Source: Odobenus rosmarus divergens
Taxonomy: Eukaryota; Chordata; Mammalia; Carnivora; Odobenidae
Assembly (NCBI RefSeq): GCF_000321225.1
Contig: NW_004450483.1
Location: 212,347 to 276,346, forward strand
Direction: 5' to 3'
DNA: 64,000 nucleotides
The notes under the pieces were generated by a model. The model was not told the DNA's origin, made no database searches, and saw only the letters and a program-made list of their open reading frames with translations. The position numbers and the translations under genes were made by a program. Below are positions 1 through 10,900 of this stretch, one piece after another (within the stretch, counting starts at the first letter, position 1; each line of letters starts with the position of its first letter).

Positions 1-13
1 CTCTCCTCATTAC

Positions 14-75
14 CAATTCAATTTAACAAATATTGGTTGAATAATTACTGTGCCCAGCCCTGTGCAGGAAACTGG
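14..75 (-). repeat. L2-like LINE 3' fragment
   Basis: The AACAAATATT..GAATAATTACTGTG..CAGCCCTGTGCAGG stretch resembles the antisense of the L2 3' end (the sense form ends in GTGCCTGGCACA..AATAAATATTTGTTGAATGA). It is short and diverged, so the family is tentative. Confidence 0.4.
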
Positions 76-554
76 AAATCCAGGGAAGAGATTCTGTTTA
101 AAGAGACAGGAAGTTGTAAAATTCAATTTAGAAAGCTTTTCATTAACTTTTTTTTTAACTTTGGCTACTGAAAGTGGTGAGCAACCTGGGCCATTCTCCC
201 AAGGGCTTGGACCTGAGTTTTCCTCTTTTCAAAGACAAGAGGGGAGACAGACATAGAAATGAATTGCTACGCAGCTGAAAAGCAGCAACATCCAAAAATA
301 TTTGCAGGTAGAGAAGTAGGACAGAGAAGGGAGGAATTTACCCTCATGGTCAGGTTTCTGAGACACCAGGGATGCCTTCCTAGAGAGGTGATACTTGAGA
401 GGGGTTTTGAAGGATGCATAGGAGTTTTCCAGTTGAGCTGAGATTGACAGGCCATTACAAGTAAAGAGAATAACAAGCACCAGAGAGATGACTCAGAAGG
501 CCATTGAAAGAACTGTCAACAAGCCTCCAGAGAGGAGGTATCCCCAGGTGCTTT
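76..554. other. Unannotated intergenic stretch
   Basis: No gene or clear repeat is visible. Short ORFs on both strands have no recognisable domain and no splice-supported structure. Confidence 0.5.
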
Positions 555-569
555 AAAGCAGGGCCTCTC

Positions 570-767
570 TTGGGTACCTGGGTGGCTCAGTCGTTAAGCG
601 TCTGCCTTCAGCTCAGGTCATGTTCCCAGGGTGTTGGGATCGGGCCCCGCATCAGGCTCCCTGCTCCGCGGGAAGCCCGCTTCTCCCTCTCCTGCTCCCC
701 CTGCTTGTGTTCCCTCTCTCACTGTGTCTCTCTCTGTCAAATAAATAAATCTTCTTAAAAAATAAAT
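570..767 (+). repeat. Can-SINE (SINEC), full length
   Basis: The element has the tRNA-derived head, CT-rich body and AAATAAATAAAT tail. A perfect 15-bp TSD (AAAGCAGGGCCTCTC) is at 555-569 and 768-782. The insertion lies at the edge of a MER5A element. Confidence 0.95.
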
Positions 768-777
768 AAAGCAGGGC

Positions 778-1004
778 CTCTCAACCTCAGCACAGTTAAC
801 ATTTTAGACTGGATAATTCTGGGTTGCCGATGGGGAGTCAGGCTGTGCTACGCATTATAGGATATTTAGCAGCATCCCTGGCCTCTACTCACTAGATGCC
901 AATCGCACTGACCCACAAACTGTAACAACCGCGAATGTCCTCAGACATTGCCAAATGTCCCCTAGAGGACAAAATCATCCCAGGTTGAGAATCGCTGCTC
1001 CAAA
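778..1004 (+). repeat. MER5A-like hAT-Charlie element
   Basis: The start CTCTCAACCTCAGCAC, the internal AGCAGCATCCCTGGCCTCTA and CACTAGATGCCA blocks, and the end GGTTGAGAATCGCTG match the non-autonomous hAT element MER5A. The terminal inverted repeats are still recognisable. A second copy is at about 42053. Confidence 0.85.
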
Positions 1005-1626
1005 CATTATTCCTGCTGACACTAGCATAGAAATTTGGGCAGAAGGGATGCTGTAGAAAAGTAGAACTGATATCCCCTTCAATGGCCACACATACATGGC
1101 TTTCTGAGCAGCTCACAGCCCAGGTGAGCAACAGTACCCACCGCTCCGGGTGTATTTACCGGGTCAGGGAAACTGACTGAGTCATGCATATGGAGGACAG
1201 GCACAGAAGTCAAGACAGGCCAAGGTACTGGGACTCCCAGACCACAGCTTCCTCTCTGTCCTCCTCCCACCACATCAACCGCCTGAGAACCTGCAAACAG
1301 CTCCATTTCAGAAAAACAGCTGTTTGGGGACCTGCCAGAGAATTGCAGTGTGGGGGCCAGAACTGAGGTGAAAGGTGCTGTCCAGGTGCCCCCAGCAGCT
1401 TTGTGCTCTCTGAGTAAGGATGGTAACGGTGCTGGGCAGTGGCACAGCCTTCAGAAAGCTCTCTATAAGGAGAAACAGCCTCATTCTTTCAGGGGCTCAT
1501 CTCCATCTCTCCTGGGGCCACCAGGGGTCCTTGGGCATTTTCTATCGGGGCACAGTCAGCCAAGCATTGGGAAAGAAGTGAGTGGCCCTGTGCTGGCAGC
1601 AGGAGAGGGGACAGAGGCCTCCAGAT
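1005..1626. other. Unannotated intergenic stretch
   Basis: No recognisable gene or repeat is visible. ORFs of up to 92 codons occur but have no family resemblance. Confidence 0.45.
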
Positions 1627-1641
1627 GAGCCAGCTCACCTT

Positions 1642-1837
1642 TTTGGTGTTGTTGTTTTTAAAGATTTTATTTATTTATTTGAGAGAGAGACAGAGACAGA
1701 GCACAAGCAGAGGAAGCTGCAAGCAGAGGGAGAAGCAGGCTCCCCGCCAACCCAATGCGGAGCTGGATCCCAGGACCCTGGGATCATGACCTGAGTCGAA
1801 AGCAGACGCTTCACCGACTGAGCCAGCCAGGCGTCCC
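1642..1837 (-). repeat. Can-SINE, minus strand
   Basis: The element begins with the reversed tail (TTAAAGATTTTATTTATTT) and ends with GAGCCAGCCAGGCGTCCC. The TSD GAGCCAGCTCACCTT at 1627-1641 recurs at 1838-1852 with two changes. Confidence 0.95.
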
Positions 1838-1852
1838 GAGCCAGCCCATCTT

Positions 1853-2840
1853 GATTCTGCAGAGTCCTGAATCAAGCTGCAAGGATTCTGGGGCCAAGTG
1901 ACCCGAGGAATTCGGTTTGAATCCCGGGTTTGCGACTCCGGGGCCCCCCGGCCTCCAGCCCTATCGCTCGTCTCAACCCGTCACACCCAAAGCTCTACCC
2001 AGCTACAAATACCACGTACAGCTCCCGGAGCGACCCAGGCCGCCACACTCTGCCGGCACTGTTCCTCCGCCTGACCGCCCTTCCCGCTTGCCTCTACCTG
2101 TCTGGCAAACACTGGCCGAAAGACTCCATCCGGAGGCCCGGCCTCTCTTGGCCCCTCCCCTCAGGCAAAATTGTCCCTTCCCGACACTCCCTGAGAAGCC
2201 CCTCCTCGTTCACCATCTTCTCTGGGGCGGACTGCCCTCTGGGGGCAGGCACCAGGGCTTCCTCCTCCTCCTGACCGCAGGACCCTGCGGAGCGCAGGCT
2301 CCAGAACAGGTAGGTGCTCACGTGTCTGCGGAACGGATGAAACCGCCCCACCTCACTGTGCCTCCCTGACTCCACAGGGAAACTGGAAGGGCCTGGCCCC
2401 AGCTCAGCCAGAGCTGGGCGTGTGTGTGCGCGTGTCCATGCGTGTGTGTGTGTGTGTGTGTGTGGCTTCTCCCAGCTTCTGCTGCATCCAGATTTCCTAC
2501 TCTTTGGGGGGCTGGGGCTGGGGGTGGGGGTGGGGAGGTTCTCCTGCAGGGCCAATGTAAGTGACTCTTTCTGCCTGAGGTGTGAATGGCTAGCAGCGCA
2601 CATGTTCTCACCCCAGGTAAGAGAGACATCCTCCTGGAGCCTCCTGAGCACCTTCACCCAGAGGTGCCCGAGGTATATGTGAAACGTGGCATTCTCTGGA
2701 CTGAAGGCAAGGGCTGACTGGCTGTGGTTTGCTATTTCCTGCCCTGTTACAGGGAGTGAAGCTGCTTCCCCAAGCAGACAGGATCTGGGCAAATGCTAAT
2801 AGCCTTGGGAAGAAAAGGGCTGGTGTTTTTTTCTGAGAAC
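1853..2840. other. GC-rich intergenic stretch with ORF shadows
   Basis: This GC-rich segment holds overlapping ORFs on both strands, the longest 232 codons on the minus strand. They run through a (TG)n tract and have low-complexity composition with no recognisable domain. CpG sites are moderately frequent around 1900-2330. No gene is claimed. Confidence 0.4.
2441..2463. repeat. (TG)n microsatellite
   Basis: About eleven uninterrupted TG units, preceded by an imperfect TG/CG stretch from about 2419. Confidence 0.9.
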
Positions 2841-3277
2841 TTGGGAGTGTTTGGAAACTAAGTCAGCAACTGTCAAATGATGAATGTTGAATGCTCCTTC
2901 TAAGAGCCTATGGAAGATTCAAGAAAATGTGAGGCTTGCCCTTGAGTGACTGGTGAATTGGCAGGACGTGTTTGAAGGATTTTCTGTGAGAAGTAGGTTC
3001 AAGTGGTGAACAATCAACAGATGTAGTGGTTTATATTTGGGGTGGGTTTTTTAATAATTGACCCCCTCTCTCTCTACTCTCATTACAAGAAATTATGAAT
3101 GAGAAGTATAGAGCTCCCTGGTAGGGGTGATATCCCTGGAAAGGAGACAATGGAAATAAGGCAAAAGGACTAGTAACAACCCCGGGACCTAGTGTCAGAG
3201 CATAAGTGATGAAAGCTATGGCAGGGATTTCAAGATGGTGCCAGGACTCAGAGACTTCTGTGTATTCCATTGGTTCA

Positions 3278-3352
3278 TACTTCCATGAGGTCAGGGACCC
3301 CATGTGTCTGTCTTACTCATCCAGCATAGTGCCTCCTTATACCTATGGGTTA
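3278..3352 (+). repeat. L2-like LINE 3' fragment
   Basis: The stretch TTCCATGAGGTCAGGGACC..TGTCTGTCTTACTCATCCAGCATAGTGCC matches the sense-strand 3' region of L2 elements. It is diverged. Confidence 0.6.
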
Positions 3353-3993
3353 AGTTAATTCCTCAATGCTATGTGAGTGTCTACCTGTTTCATCTATAAC
3401 TAAAGCCATCTCGAGCTATAGGCTATGAGACAGGGAGGAGGATGGGCAGGGTGAGTAGCCAGCAAGTGGTGGGCCAACTTACCATGAATGGTCCTTGGCT
3501 ATGCCACACCTAATGGCTTCACACATGGACCCATCTGAAAGGGCTTGTTAAAGTTGCCTGCCCCATGCCCCACCCCCCAAGGACAAAGTTCTGAAAGGCA
3601 AAGAAGAGGAAAAAGAATATTCCAAACGAAGAAAAGGGGACCATATCCATGTTTATATTAGGACTACTCAAAAGCAACAACACCCTTTCCAAAATTTTGA
3701 TCAAAGAACAGTACCTCCTAGCATAAAACACCCAAAAATGCTGGATAAATATAATAAGCACCCTTCTAAACCATCACAAAGCCAGTAAAGAAAGACTGGA
3801 AATTCAGAGAGGCCAAAAAAGACTTGAGCTTCTGCTGTGAAGCCTGGTCAAGAGGATGTGGCGGGGCGGGGAGGGGGGTGGATTGGAGTCTGGTGTCTGT
3901 ATGGAATGGAAACGTGAAAAAAAAAAAAGCAAGAAAATACAAACTAGAAAAAAATTTGTCACCAACTCAGCTTAACAAATAAAGAAATCTTAG
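3353..3993. other. Unannotated intergenic stretch
   Basis: No gene was recognised. There is a G-rich patch near 3860-3885 and an A-rich patch near 3918-3960. No family-level resemblance is visible. Confidence 0.4.
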
Positions 3994-4024
3994 CTGGATG
4001 GATGGATGGATGGATGGATAGATA
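3994..4024. repeat. (GGAT)n microsatellite
   Basis: About seven tandem TGGA/GGAT units, ending in GATAGATA. Confidence 0.9.
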
Positions 4025-4219
4025 AAACATTTCCCTGGGAATTCATAATCACAAACTTGCTTTCACACAGATGCGGGGCTCAAATTTATACAATCTAAGT
4101 TGGCTCAGGAACCCCCAAGGTAAAAAAAATAATAACTCAAAAGTTTGTTCTAAGCTAACAATACCCTGGGGGACTTGGGAGATGCAAATGCTCTAGAGTT
4201 GGGTATATTATTGGAAAAT

Positions 4220-4333
4220 CTAATATTATAAACATGTCCATTCTCTCCAAGTGGATTCATAGATTCAATGCAATACTAATCAAAACCCTAGCAGGTGTTT
4301 TTGTGAAAATTGATGAGCTGATTCTAAAATTCA
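4220..4333 (+). repeat. Old L1 (L1M-type) ORF2 fragment, left part
   Basis: The sequence encodes a decayed part of the L1 ORF2 C-terminal half (the region read as ..IQCNTNQNPSRC.. in intact L1s). It is cut by a younger L1 3' end and resumes after 4549. Confidence 0.8.
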
Positions 4334-4344
4334 CATGGAGACAA

Positions 4345-4548
4345 ACCATTAGAGACTCTTATCTATAGCAAACACACTGAGGGTTACTGGAGGGGAGATG
4401 AGTGGGGGGATGGGGTAACTGGGTGATGGGCTTTAAGGAGGGCACGTGATGTAATGAGCACTGGGTTGTTATATGCAACTGATGAACTACTGAACTCTAC
4501 ATCTGAAACTAATGATGTACTATATGTTGGCTAATTGAATTTAAATAA
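4345..4548 (+). mobile_element. Carnivore L1 3' end, 5'-truncated
   Basis: The characteristic carnivore L1 3' UTR blocks are present: GGGTTACTGGAGGGGAGATG, GGGTGATGGGC, GGGCACGTGATGTAATGAGC and a terminal TTGAATTTAAATAAATAAAA. It is inserted in an older L1. The flanks AAAATTCACATGGA (4326-4339) and AAAATTCATATGGA (about 4553-4566) look like a TSD. Confidence 0.85.
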
Positions 4549-5479
4549 ATAAAAAAATTCATATGGAATGCAAAGAACCAAAACACTTTTGAAAAAGAAG
4601 AGCAAAGCTGGAGGTCTTACACTGTAGATATCAAGACCCTTTATAAAGCCATAGCACTTAAGATAGTGCTGTATTGGCACAAGGATAGACCAATAGGGAA
4701 GAATAGAAGGCCCAGAAATAGACCTCCACATATACAGTCACACAATTTATGGCAAAGTTGGCACAGCAGCACAAAAATAAAGCTTGACCCCTACCTCACA
4801 CCATACCAAAAAAGCGATTCCAAATGGATTGTAGATCTTCTTTGTAAAAGGTCAAACAACATTTCTAGTTAATAATATAGGAGAATGCCTTCATGACTTT
4901 GGGGTAGGCAAAGATTTTATAAGCAGGACACAAAAGCCCTAACAACCATTAAGGGGGAAATTAATAAATTGGACTGCATTATATTAAGAATTGCTGTTAA
5001 AAAGAGAAAAAGTAAGCCATAGAATAGAAAATATTTGTAATACATTGATCTCTCAAAGTATTCATGTCCAGAATACATAAGACATGAACAACTACTTCAC
5101 AAAAGAGGATATTTAAATGCCAAGAAACACATGAAAAAGTGCTAAAGTCATTAGTATTGGGGGAAATACAAATCAAAACCACAGTGTGATTCTGCTAATC
5201 ACCCAAAAGATGGCTAAAATGAGAAAGACAGACAATACCACGTATTGGTAGGATGGGGAGCAGATGGAACACTTAGGAGTCGCTGGTGGGAGTGTGAAAT
5301 GGTGCAGCCACTTTGGAAGGCTGACGGTGTCTGCTAAGGCTGAACATAGTTACCCCCACACACACGCCCCAGGAATGCCACTCTCAGGTATATGCCCCCA
5401 GCAGAAGTGTCACAAAGGTATGTACAAAGCGTACATAGCGGTAGTACTGTGGCAGCCAAAACCAAGAACGCAAAACAAA
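4549..5479 (+). repeat. Old L1 (L1M-type) ORF2 C-terminus and 3' part
   Basis: Decayed ORF2 coding sequence is recognisable: the AIVLIQRYWHK-like segment near 4650-4690 and the ..PYQKSDSKWIVD.. segment near 4800. The usual 3' L1 text follows. Stop codons and frameshifts are frequent, so the element is dead. A Can-SINE interrupts it and it continues to about 6165. Confidence 0.85.
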
Positions 5480-5719
5480 GGGGCACCTGGGTGGCTCAGT
5501 CGGTTAAGTATCTGCCTTCGGCTCAAGTCATGATCTCAGGGTCCTGGCATCGAACCCAGCCTAGGGCTCCCTGCTCAGCAAGGAGTCCGCTTCTCTCTCT
5601 CCCTCTGCCCCTCTTCCAGCCCCACTCATGTTCACTCTCCCTCTCTCTCTCTCTCTCGTGCTCTCTCTCTCTGTCTCAAATAAATGAATAAAATCTTAAA
5701 AACACACACACACACACAA
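5480..5719 (+). repeat. Can-SINE with (CA)n tail
   Basis: Full head and body, a CT-microsatellite body near 5636-5675, and a tail extended by (CA)9 at about 5701-5718. The short flank CAAAACAA recurs on both sides as a TSD. It is inserted in an old L1. Confidence 0.93.
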
Positions 5720-6165
5720 AACAAGCATGACATGTCCACCATCCATGGAGCAGACAGATCCATTGTGATCTAGTCCTACAGTGGAATTCTCCCCAGCAGT
5801 GAAAATGACTTCTATCACTACATGAAGTGGCATAGATGAATCTCACAAGATAATACTGAGTGGAAAAAGCCAGGCACCAAAGGGTACCCACTGTATGAGT
5901 CCGTGTATCTGAAGTTCAAAAACAAGCAAAATGAATCTATGTTGTTAGAAGTCAGAATATTGCTCACCTTTGGGAGGTAGTGACTACAAGAGGGTATGGA
6001 GGCAATTCTGGAAAGCTAATAATGTTTTTATTTCTTGATTTATGTGGTGATTACACATAGATCAAGAGTTTATTTTTTGGAAGTTTTTTAAGCTGTATAC
6101 TTAAAACATATGTACTTTTTGGTATGATGTTATACTTCTACAAAAAGTACTTAACAAAATTGTTT
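5720..6165 (+). repeat. Old L1M 3' end, continued
   Basis: L1 3'-end text continues on the other side of the SINE, for example CAGTGAAAATGACTTCTATCA and GTATACTTAAAACATATGTA, and ends near the A/T-rich tail at about 6165. Confidence 0.75.
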
Positions 6166-6384
6166 AAATCTTTTTGGAGAGATATGCCCTTGACCCATCC
6201 CACATGGGATTGTCATAAACAAAACTCTAGTAAAGATCATTTGAGAATCCATAGTTCCAACACATACAAGGAAAGGATTTGCCATGAGTAAGAGTCAGAA
6301 AATGCCAAAGAAATCCCCAAAAAAGCAGGATTAGACTTCTAAGAGCCTCAGATAACAGACAGAGATTATAAAACGCTAGGCCTG

Positions 6385-6480
6385 GTTCCTAAATTGTGGT
6401 CCCAACCCAGCCACGTCAGCATTACCTGAGAACTTGTCAGAGACGCAATCTTCCTTCTGCCTCACCCAATCTCACAGTGG
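6385..6480 (+). repeat. MER20-like hAT fragment
   Basis: The GTGGTCCCAACCCAGC..CATTACCTGAGAACTTGTCAGA stretch resembles the left half of MER20. It is diverged. Confidence 0.55.
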
Positions 6481-6779
6481 GTCATCCAGTATCTTTTCCT
6501 GTTTTCCTGCTTTATGAGTGAGTCTCACCTCCCAAAAAAGCCTGTAAGCTTCTAGACAGTGAGGTCTGAGTCAGCACTAATAGAGCCATAGGGATCCAGG
6601 CTGGGGAATCTCCTGGGCACAGTTATGGTCCCACCTTCTCATCATCAGTTGTTAGCTGGTTCCGTGGGGATAGTCGGCTTGAATGTGTCCCCCACAGACT
6701 GTGGGCATCCCCATCGATAAACCCCAGGGACCCAGTAGAGCTGGAAGAGGAGATGAAGTCGAACAGATCCCAGCCCCAT

Positions 6780-6894
6780 CACTTGCGCTCTGTGACAACT
6801 ATCAAGGTACTTCACCCTGCTACCCTCAGATCCTCCCTCAGGGGTAGAATGGGATTCACCGTGGTCTTGCCTCATAGGCTGAAGTAAGTTCAAC
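6780..6894 (+). repeat. MIR-like fragment
   Basis: The stretch CAAGGTACTTCACCCTGCTACCCTCAG followed by GGGGTAGAATGGGATTCACC resembles the MIR core in sense orientation. Confidence 0.5.
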
Positions 6895-6907
6895 AAAATT
6901 GTATTTT

Positions 6908-7016
6908 TTTTAAGATTTTATTTTTAAGTAATCTCTACACCCAACATGGGGCTCGAACTTACAACCCTGAGATCAGGAGTTGTATGCTCCTCTGACTGAG
7001 CCAGCCAGGCACCCCT
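6908..7016 (-). repeat. Short-type Can-SINE, minus strand
   Basis: This is the short variant with TTTTTAAGTAATCTCTACACCCAAC next to the A-tail and no CT-rich body. It is flanked by AAAATTGTATTTT at 6895-6907 and 7017-7029. A second SINE sits immediately beyond the right repeat. Confidence 0.93.
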
Positions 7017-7029
7017 AAAATTGTATTTT

Positions 7030-7222
7030 TTTAAGATTTTATCTATACATTTGAGAGCGAGAGAGAGATAGCGAGAGAGAGCACGAGCGGGGGGCGGGGA
7101 GAGGGAGAAGCAGGCTTCCCTCTGAGCAGGGAGCCTGACGCGGGGCTCGAGCCCAGGACCCCAGGATCATGACCGGAGCCGAAGGCCGAAGCTTAACCTA
7201 CTGAGCCACCCAGGTACCCCCC
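7030..7222 (-). repeat. Can-SINE, minus strand (tandem partner)
   Basis: A long-type element in the same orientation as its left neighbour. It is flanked by AAAATTGTATTTT at 7017-7029 and 7223-7235, so one target sequence occurs three times around two SINEs. Confidence 0.95.
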
Positions 7223-7235
7223 AAAATTGTATTTT

Positions 7236-7330
7236 AAAAGCACCTAGCACAATGCCTGATCTGTAGCAAGCACTCAATAAATGTTAGCAATTATTAATAG
7301 GAGTTATTAGGAGTTCAGTAAATGTTTGTT
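7236..7330 (+). repeat. MIR 3' fragment
   Basis: The text GCACCTAGCACAATGCCTG..AGCAAGCACTCAATAAATGTT is typical of the MIR 3' end in sense orientation. Confidence 0.7.
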
Positions 7331-7713
7331 ACTGTTGCTGCTGCTACTGGATAGGAGCAAATTACAGAATATATCTGAAGAAGCAAACTTCCACAGGAAT
7401 CAATAAAGATCACAGCAGCCCCAGCACGATACCAAATGGGGACTTGATACAAATTAGAAAAAGTGTCCCCCAAGACATGTCATGGCCATCTGCCAAAAAG
7501 ATTGTTATAGGAACTCCCCAGATCTGCAATTCTTGGATTTCCAGCAGCAGACATGCCTCCCTCTGCACACTGGAGGTGGCCGCTCTGGGGGGCAACAATC
7601 AGGAGACCAAGGTCGGAGTCTCTGGGGGTGGCGCTCTAGCCAGGCTGCCTGCACTGACGAGAAGCACCGAGCAGAGCAAGGGTGGGGGGCGCGGAGAGAG
7701 GGAGAGAGATATC
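7331..7713. other. Unannotated intergenic stretch
   Basis: No gene or repeat was recognised. Overlapping ORFs of 81-109 codons have no domain and partly read into the neighbouring SINE. Confidence 0.4.
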
Positions 7714-7728
7714 AAGGAGTGCCTTAAC

Positions 7729-7917
7729 GGGTGGCTCAGTTGGTTAAGCATCTGCTTTCGGCTCAGGTCATGATCCCAGGGTCCTGGGATCGAGCCCCGC
7801 ATCGGACTCCCTGCTCGGCGGGGAGCCTGCTTCTCCCTCTCCCTCTGCAGTTCCTCCTGCTCGTGCGCTCTCTCTCTCTCTGACAAGTAAATAAATAAAA
7901 TCTTAAAAAAAAAAAAA
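7729..7917 (+). repeat. Can-SINE lacking its first bases
   Basis: The element starts at GGGTGGCTCAG without the usual GGGGCGCCT head. The TSD is AAGGAGTGCCTTAAC at 7714-7728, with a two-mismatch copy (AAGAAGTGCCTCAAC) at about 7918-7932. Confidence 0.9.
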
Positions 7918-7932
7918 AAGAAGTGCCTCAAC

Positions 7933-10900
7933 AAAGGATCAGTCCACCTCTCTGTAGAAGATTTTTCATTGTTCTATTTGGATTATGTAACTTAAGGGAG
8001 CAAAAAAAAAAAAAAAGAAAAGAAATGCAGGTGTCACTCTGTGTACACAGAATTTTCTTACCTGGTATTTTATGCATTTCAAATCTCCTTAGACAAGCAG
8101 AAGCAGAGAATTTCTGGTTCTGGGAAAATGGTGAAATAAGCCAACACAAAAACCCTTCTGCCACAAATACACAGAGATTCTAGATAAACTAATACTCAAA
8201 ATACATTTTTAGTCAACTATTTTTTAGTTTTTCCTGTAAGTCAAATAAAACAGTAATTAGGAAGCTCTCTCCCCTTGGCACTTGGGAGGAAATACAGGGA
8301 TGAGAGAGAAGTAACAAGCCCAGAGGAGCAGGACAGGAGAGCTATCCCCTGAGCTGATGAACACCATGGGAAGAACATCCACCACGTGGGCAGAGGTAGG
8401 TGGCTGGCACCCATTTCCTTCCTGTCCGCTACACCCACATAACGAGGCCTCTTTCCCTTTTCTCTGTGGCCAGCTTATAAATAGAACTCAGTCTGGGTGA
8501 GCAAGGGAGAACGGATTGACACAGATCATCTGCAAATTTCCCAAGCTGGTCCATTCAACAGACTGCCCACCTCGCCCTGCCATGGAATGTGGCTTTAACA
8601 AGCATTATTTCTACCGAAAGCAAAATAGGCAGCCACATCCAGAGTGAAGCTTGAAGACCTCCCTGCCCCACCCCACCCCCCATCCCCCCAAAAAATATCT
8701 CTACCACTAGCCCACAGCAGCCTGAAATTTCACCGACAAAGATTCATTGTTTGGAGTTAAGCATTTCAAAGGCAAATGGAGACCGGGGAGCAGGGAGGGG
8801 AAGGTCCTCACAGCCGCTGGGTTCTCTAGGAGGGGGAGGGAGGGGAGGGTCGTGAGCAGGGCCAGGCAGGGGGCCCGCTGGGGGCCGATTCTGCAGGCTT
8901 GACCGCTTGACTGGGGCCAGCGGCTGCAGACACACTTTGAAAACCCTTGAGGCTGAGAGCCAGGGAGAGGCGTGTGAAGTCAAGGCCCAGAGTAAATCAG
9001 CAAAGAGAAAATTAAGAGGATCAATAAAAGAGTTTAATGAAACATAAACAGGTTCAGGGAGGGCTTAAATAAATTCGCAGTCAATCCATAGAGGTTGTTA
9101 AGGAGCATCCCTGACTCTTGGAGCTTGATGTTGCGGAAAACACCCTCATCCTCCTTGCCGGGAGCTCTGGGAGCTCTGCCAGGGGCTGAATTCCTGGCCT
9201 GAGCTGCAGATACCAGAAGGGGGGATTTTCTCATTAATTCGTAATTGGGGGTCCAGAATGAAGGGTGAGGGGATGTTCCAAAACTTCCTGCAGGGCCAGC
9301 AACACTTGCTGCGGCTGGAGGAAACAGGGCGCTGAAATGGTGGGGCAAAGCCAGGACACCTGTCCTCTCACACTTGTGATCGGCAAGGGGCCACAGCCCG
9401 GGAGGCAGAGGACAGACGTGACAGACAGACGTGCTGCCGCTCACCTGTCCCAGGCACTCCCACTGCTCCCAGCTCAGCCGCCCCGCCCAGAGCCGTGCAG
9501 GAGCCTGAGGTCACCGCTGTGCCATGCCCCAGGAATGCCAGTTCAGAAGCTCTCCCTACCCCTACACTGTTCGTCCTCTGATGCAGGCACCCATGTTGAT
9601 ATGGGGACAGGTTGCCCCACAAGTGGGTCCATGCTGGGGAGAAGGGTAAAGCCCCTCTGCTTTCGCGCTTCCTCAAACTACCAAACCCCTGCGCTCTCCT
9701 GTTCCCCAGCATCTCCAGGGTCCCCAAGACTCTGCTCAGAGGGGAGAAACCAGGCTCCAATCTGACAGCTTGCCTGCCTGCGTCTGACTCTCCTGTCACC
9801 CCCACTCTTCCCCCAGGTGGGAGGAAAAGGCTGTCCGTGTCTGCCTGCCTGGCTGAAGACCTTCTAGCAAATCCTCCACCCTCGCCAGGGCAGCAAGCCT
9901 CAGTGCCAACCATGCTAGATGGGAAAGGCATTCTCTCTTCACCCAAGAGGAAACGCTTTGTTCTGAGGCCACGGCGCTGGGCTCTAAATATGAAGCCATA
10001 GAAAAGAAACTATTGGATACAACCCCGTCACATTTTCCCATAGTAAATTGTGTAGCCCAAAAAGGACATTTATGCTTTCTTAGATGCCTTTGGCGTCCAA
10101 GAAAATGGGAGTGGAATCCGACCAGACAGTATGTGCCGGGGTTGGCTGGGTACCTCTGGATACAAGGTGAGGTTCCCACCTCCTAACACCAGAGATTCAT
10201 TCCCCACAACCTTGGTTCGGCCCATTGGTCTCTGTCAACACCACCCAACCCCAACCAGGAAGCTTGGCCAGGTGGCCAGGCAAAATGTCCCCAGCCCTAG
10301 GGAATAGCCCCTGGTGGGTTTTGCATCATAAGGCAGGAAGGCAGGTGGAGAGCAGGTGTTTCTGCTTAAAAGAAGTGGGACCCAGCCTCAACCTCCCATT
10401 CCCCAGAATCAGATTCCTGACTGTTCTAGGCTGGCCATGTCAGGAGACAGTATGACCCCTCTCCACACCCGCTCCACTGGGCCTTGGCTTCCACACTAAC
10501 ATCCTCTTTCCCGCACCATCTGGAGACCCAGCCATTCCTCCAAACATGCTCTCTCTGGCTCAGGTCACCATATATGTAGCCTGACTTTCCTCTCTTCTTT
10601 GAGAAGAAATCCAGACCTTAAAATATCTCAAGCCTGAGGAGGGCCCTTTGATAACTTTGATTGTCCCCACTTCCCTCCCTCCTGGTGACTCCCCAGTATC
10701 TGCCCCAGCACCCTTTTCCCTCCCAGGCCCCTGCTCCGGCGTCACAATGGCCAGACTCTCAAGTTGCCGTCTGGGGTAGCAAGCGCAGCCTACAGGGCAC
10801 ACAATGACTTCCCTAGTTTTTTAGGGATTCCTGACAAGACTCCCAAATAAAATGGGTGCATACTGAGCGGCCTCAGTTCAGCTCTGGGCAACCCTGAAAC

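Noticed and set aside
2094..2792. 232-codon minus-strand ORF
   Set aside because: It runs through a (TG)n tract giving His/Thr repeats, overlaps other ORFs, and shows no domain, splice sites or family resemblance.
8470..8590. TATAAATAG string as a promoter
   Set aside because: Isolated motif without initiator, CpG island or downstream gene.
9368..9946. 192-codon minus-strand ORF, with 129- and 166-codon plus-strand ORFs
   Set aside because: Mutual shadows in GC-rich DNA without recognisable protein families.
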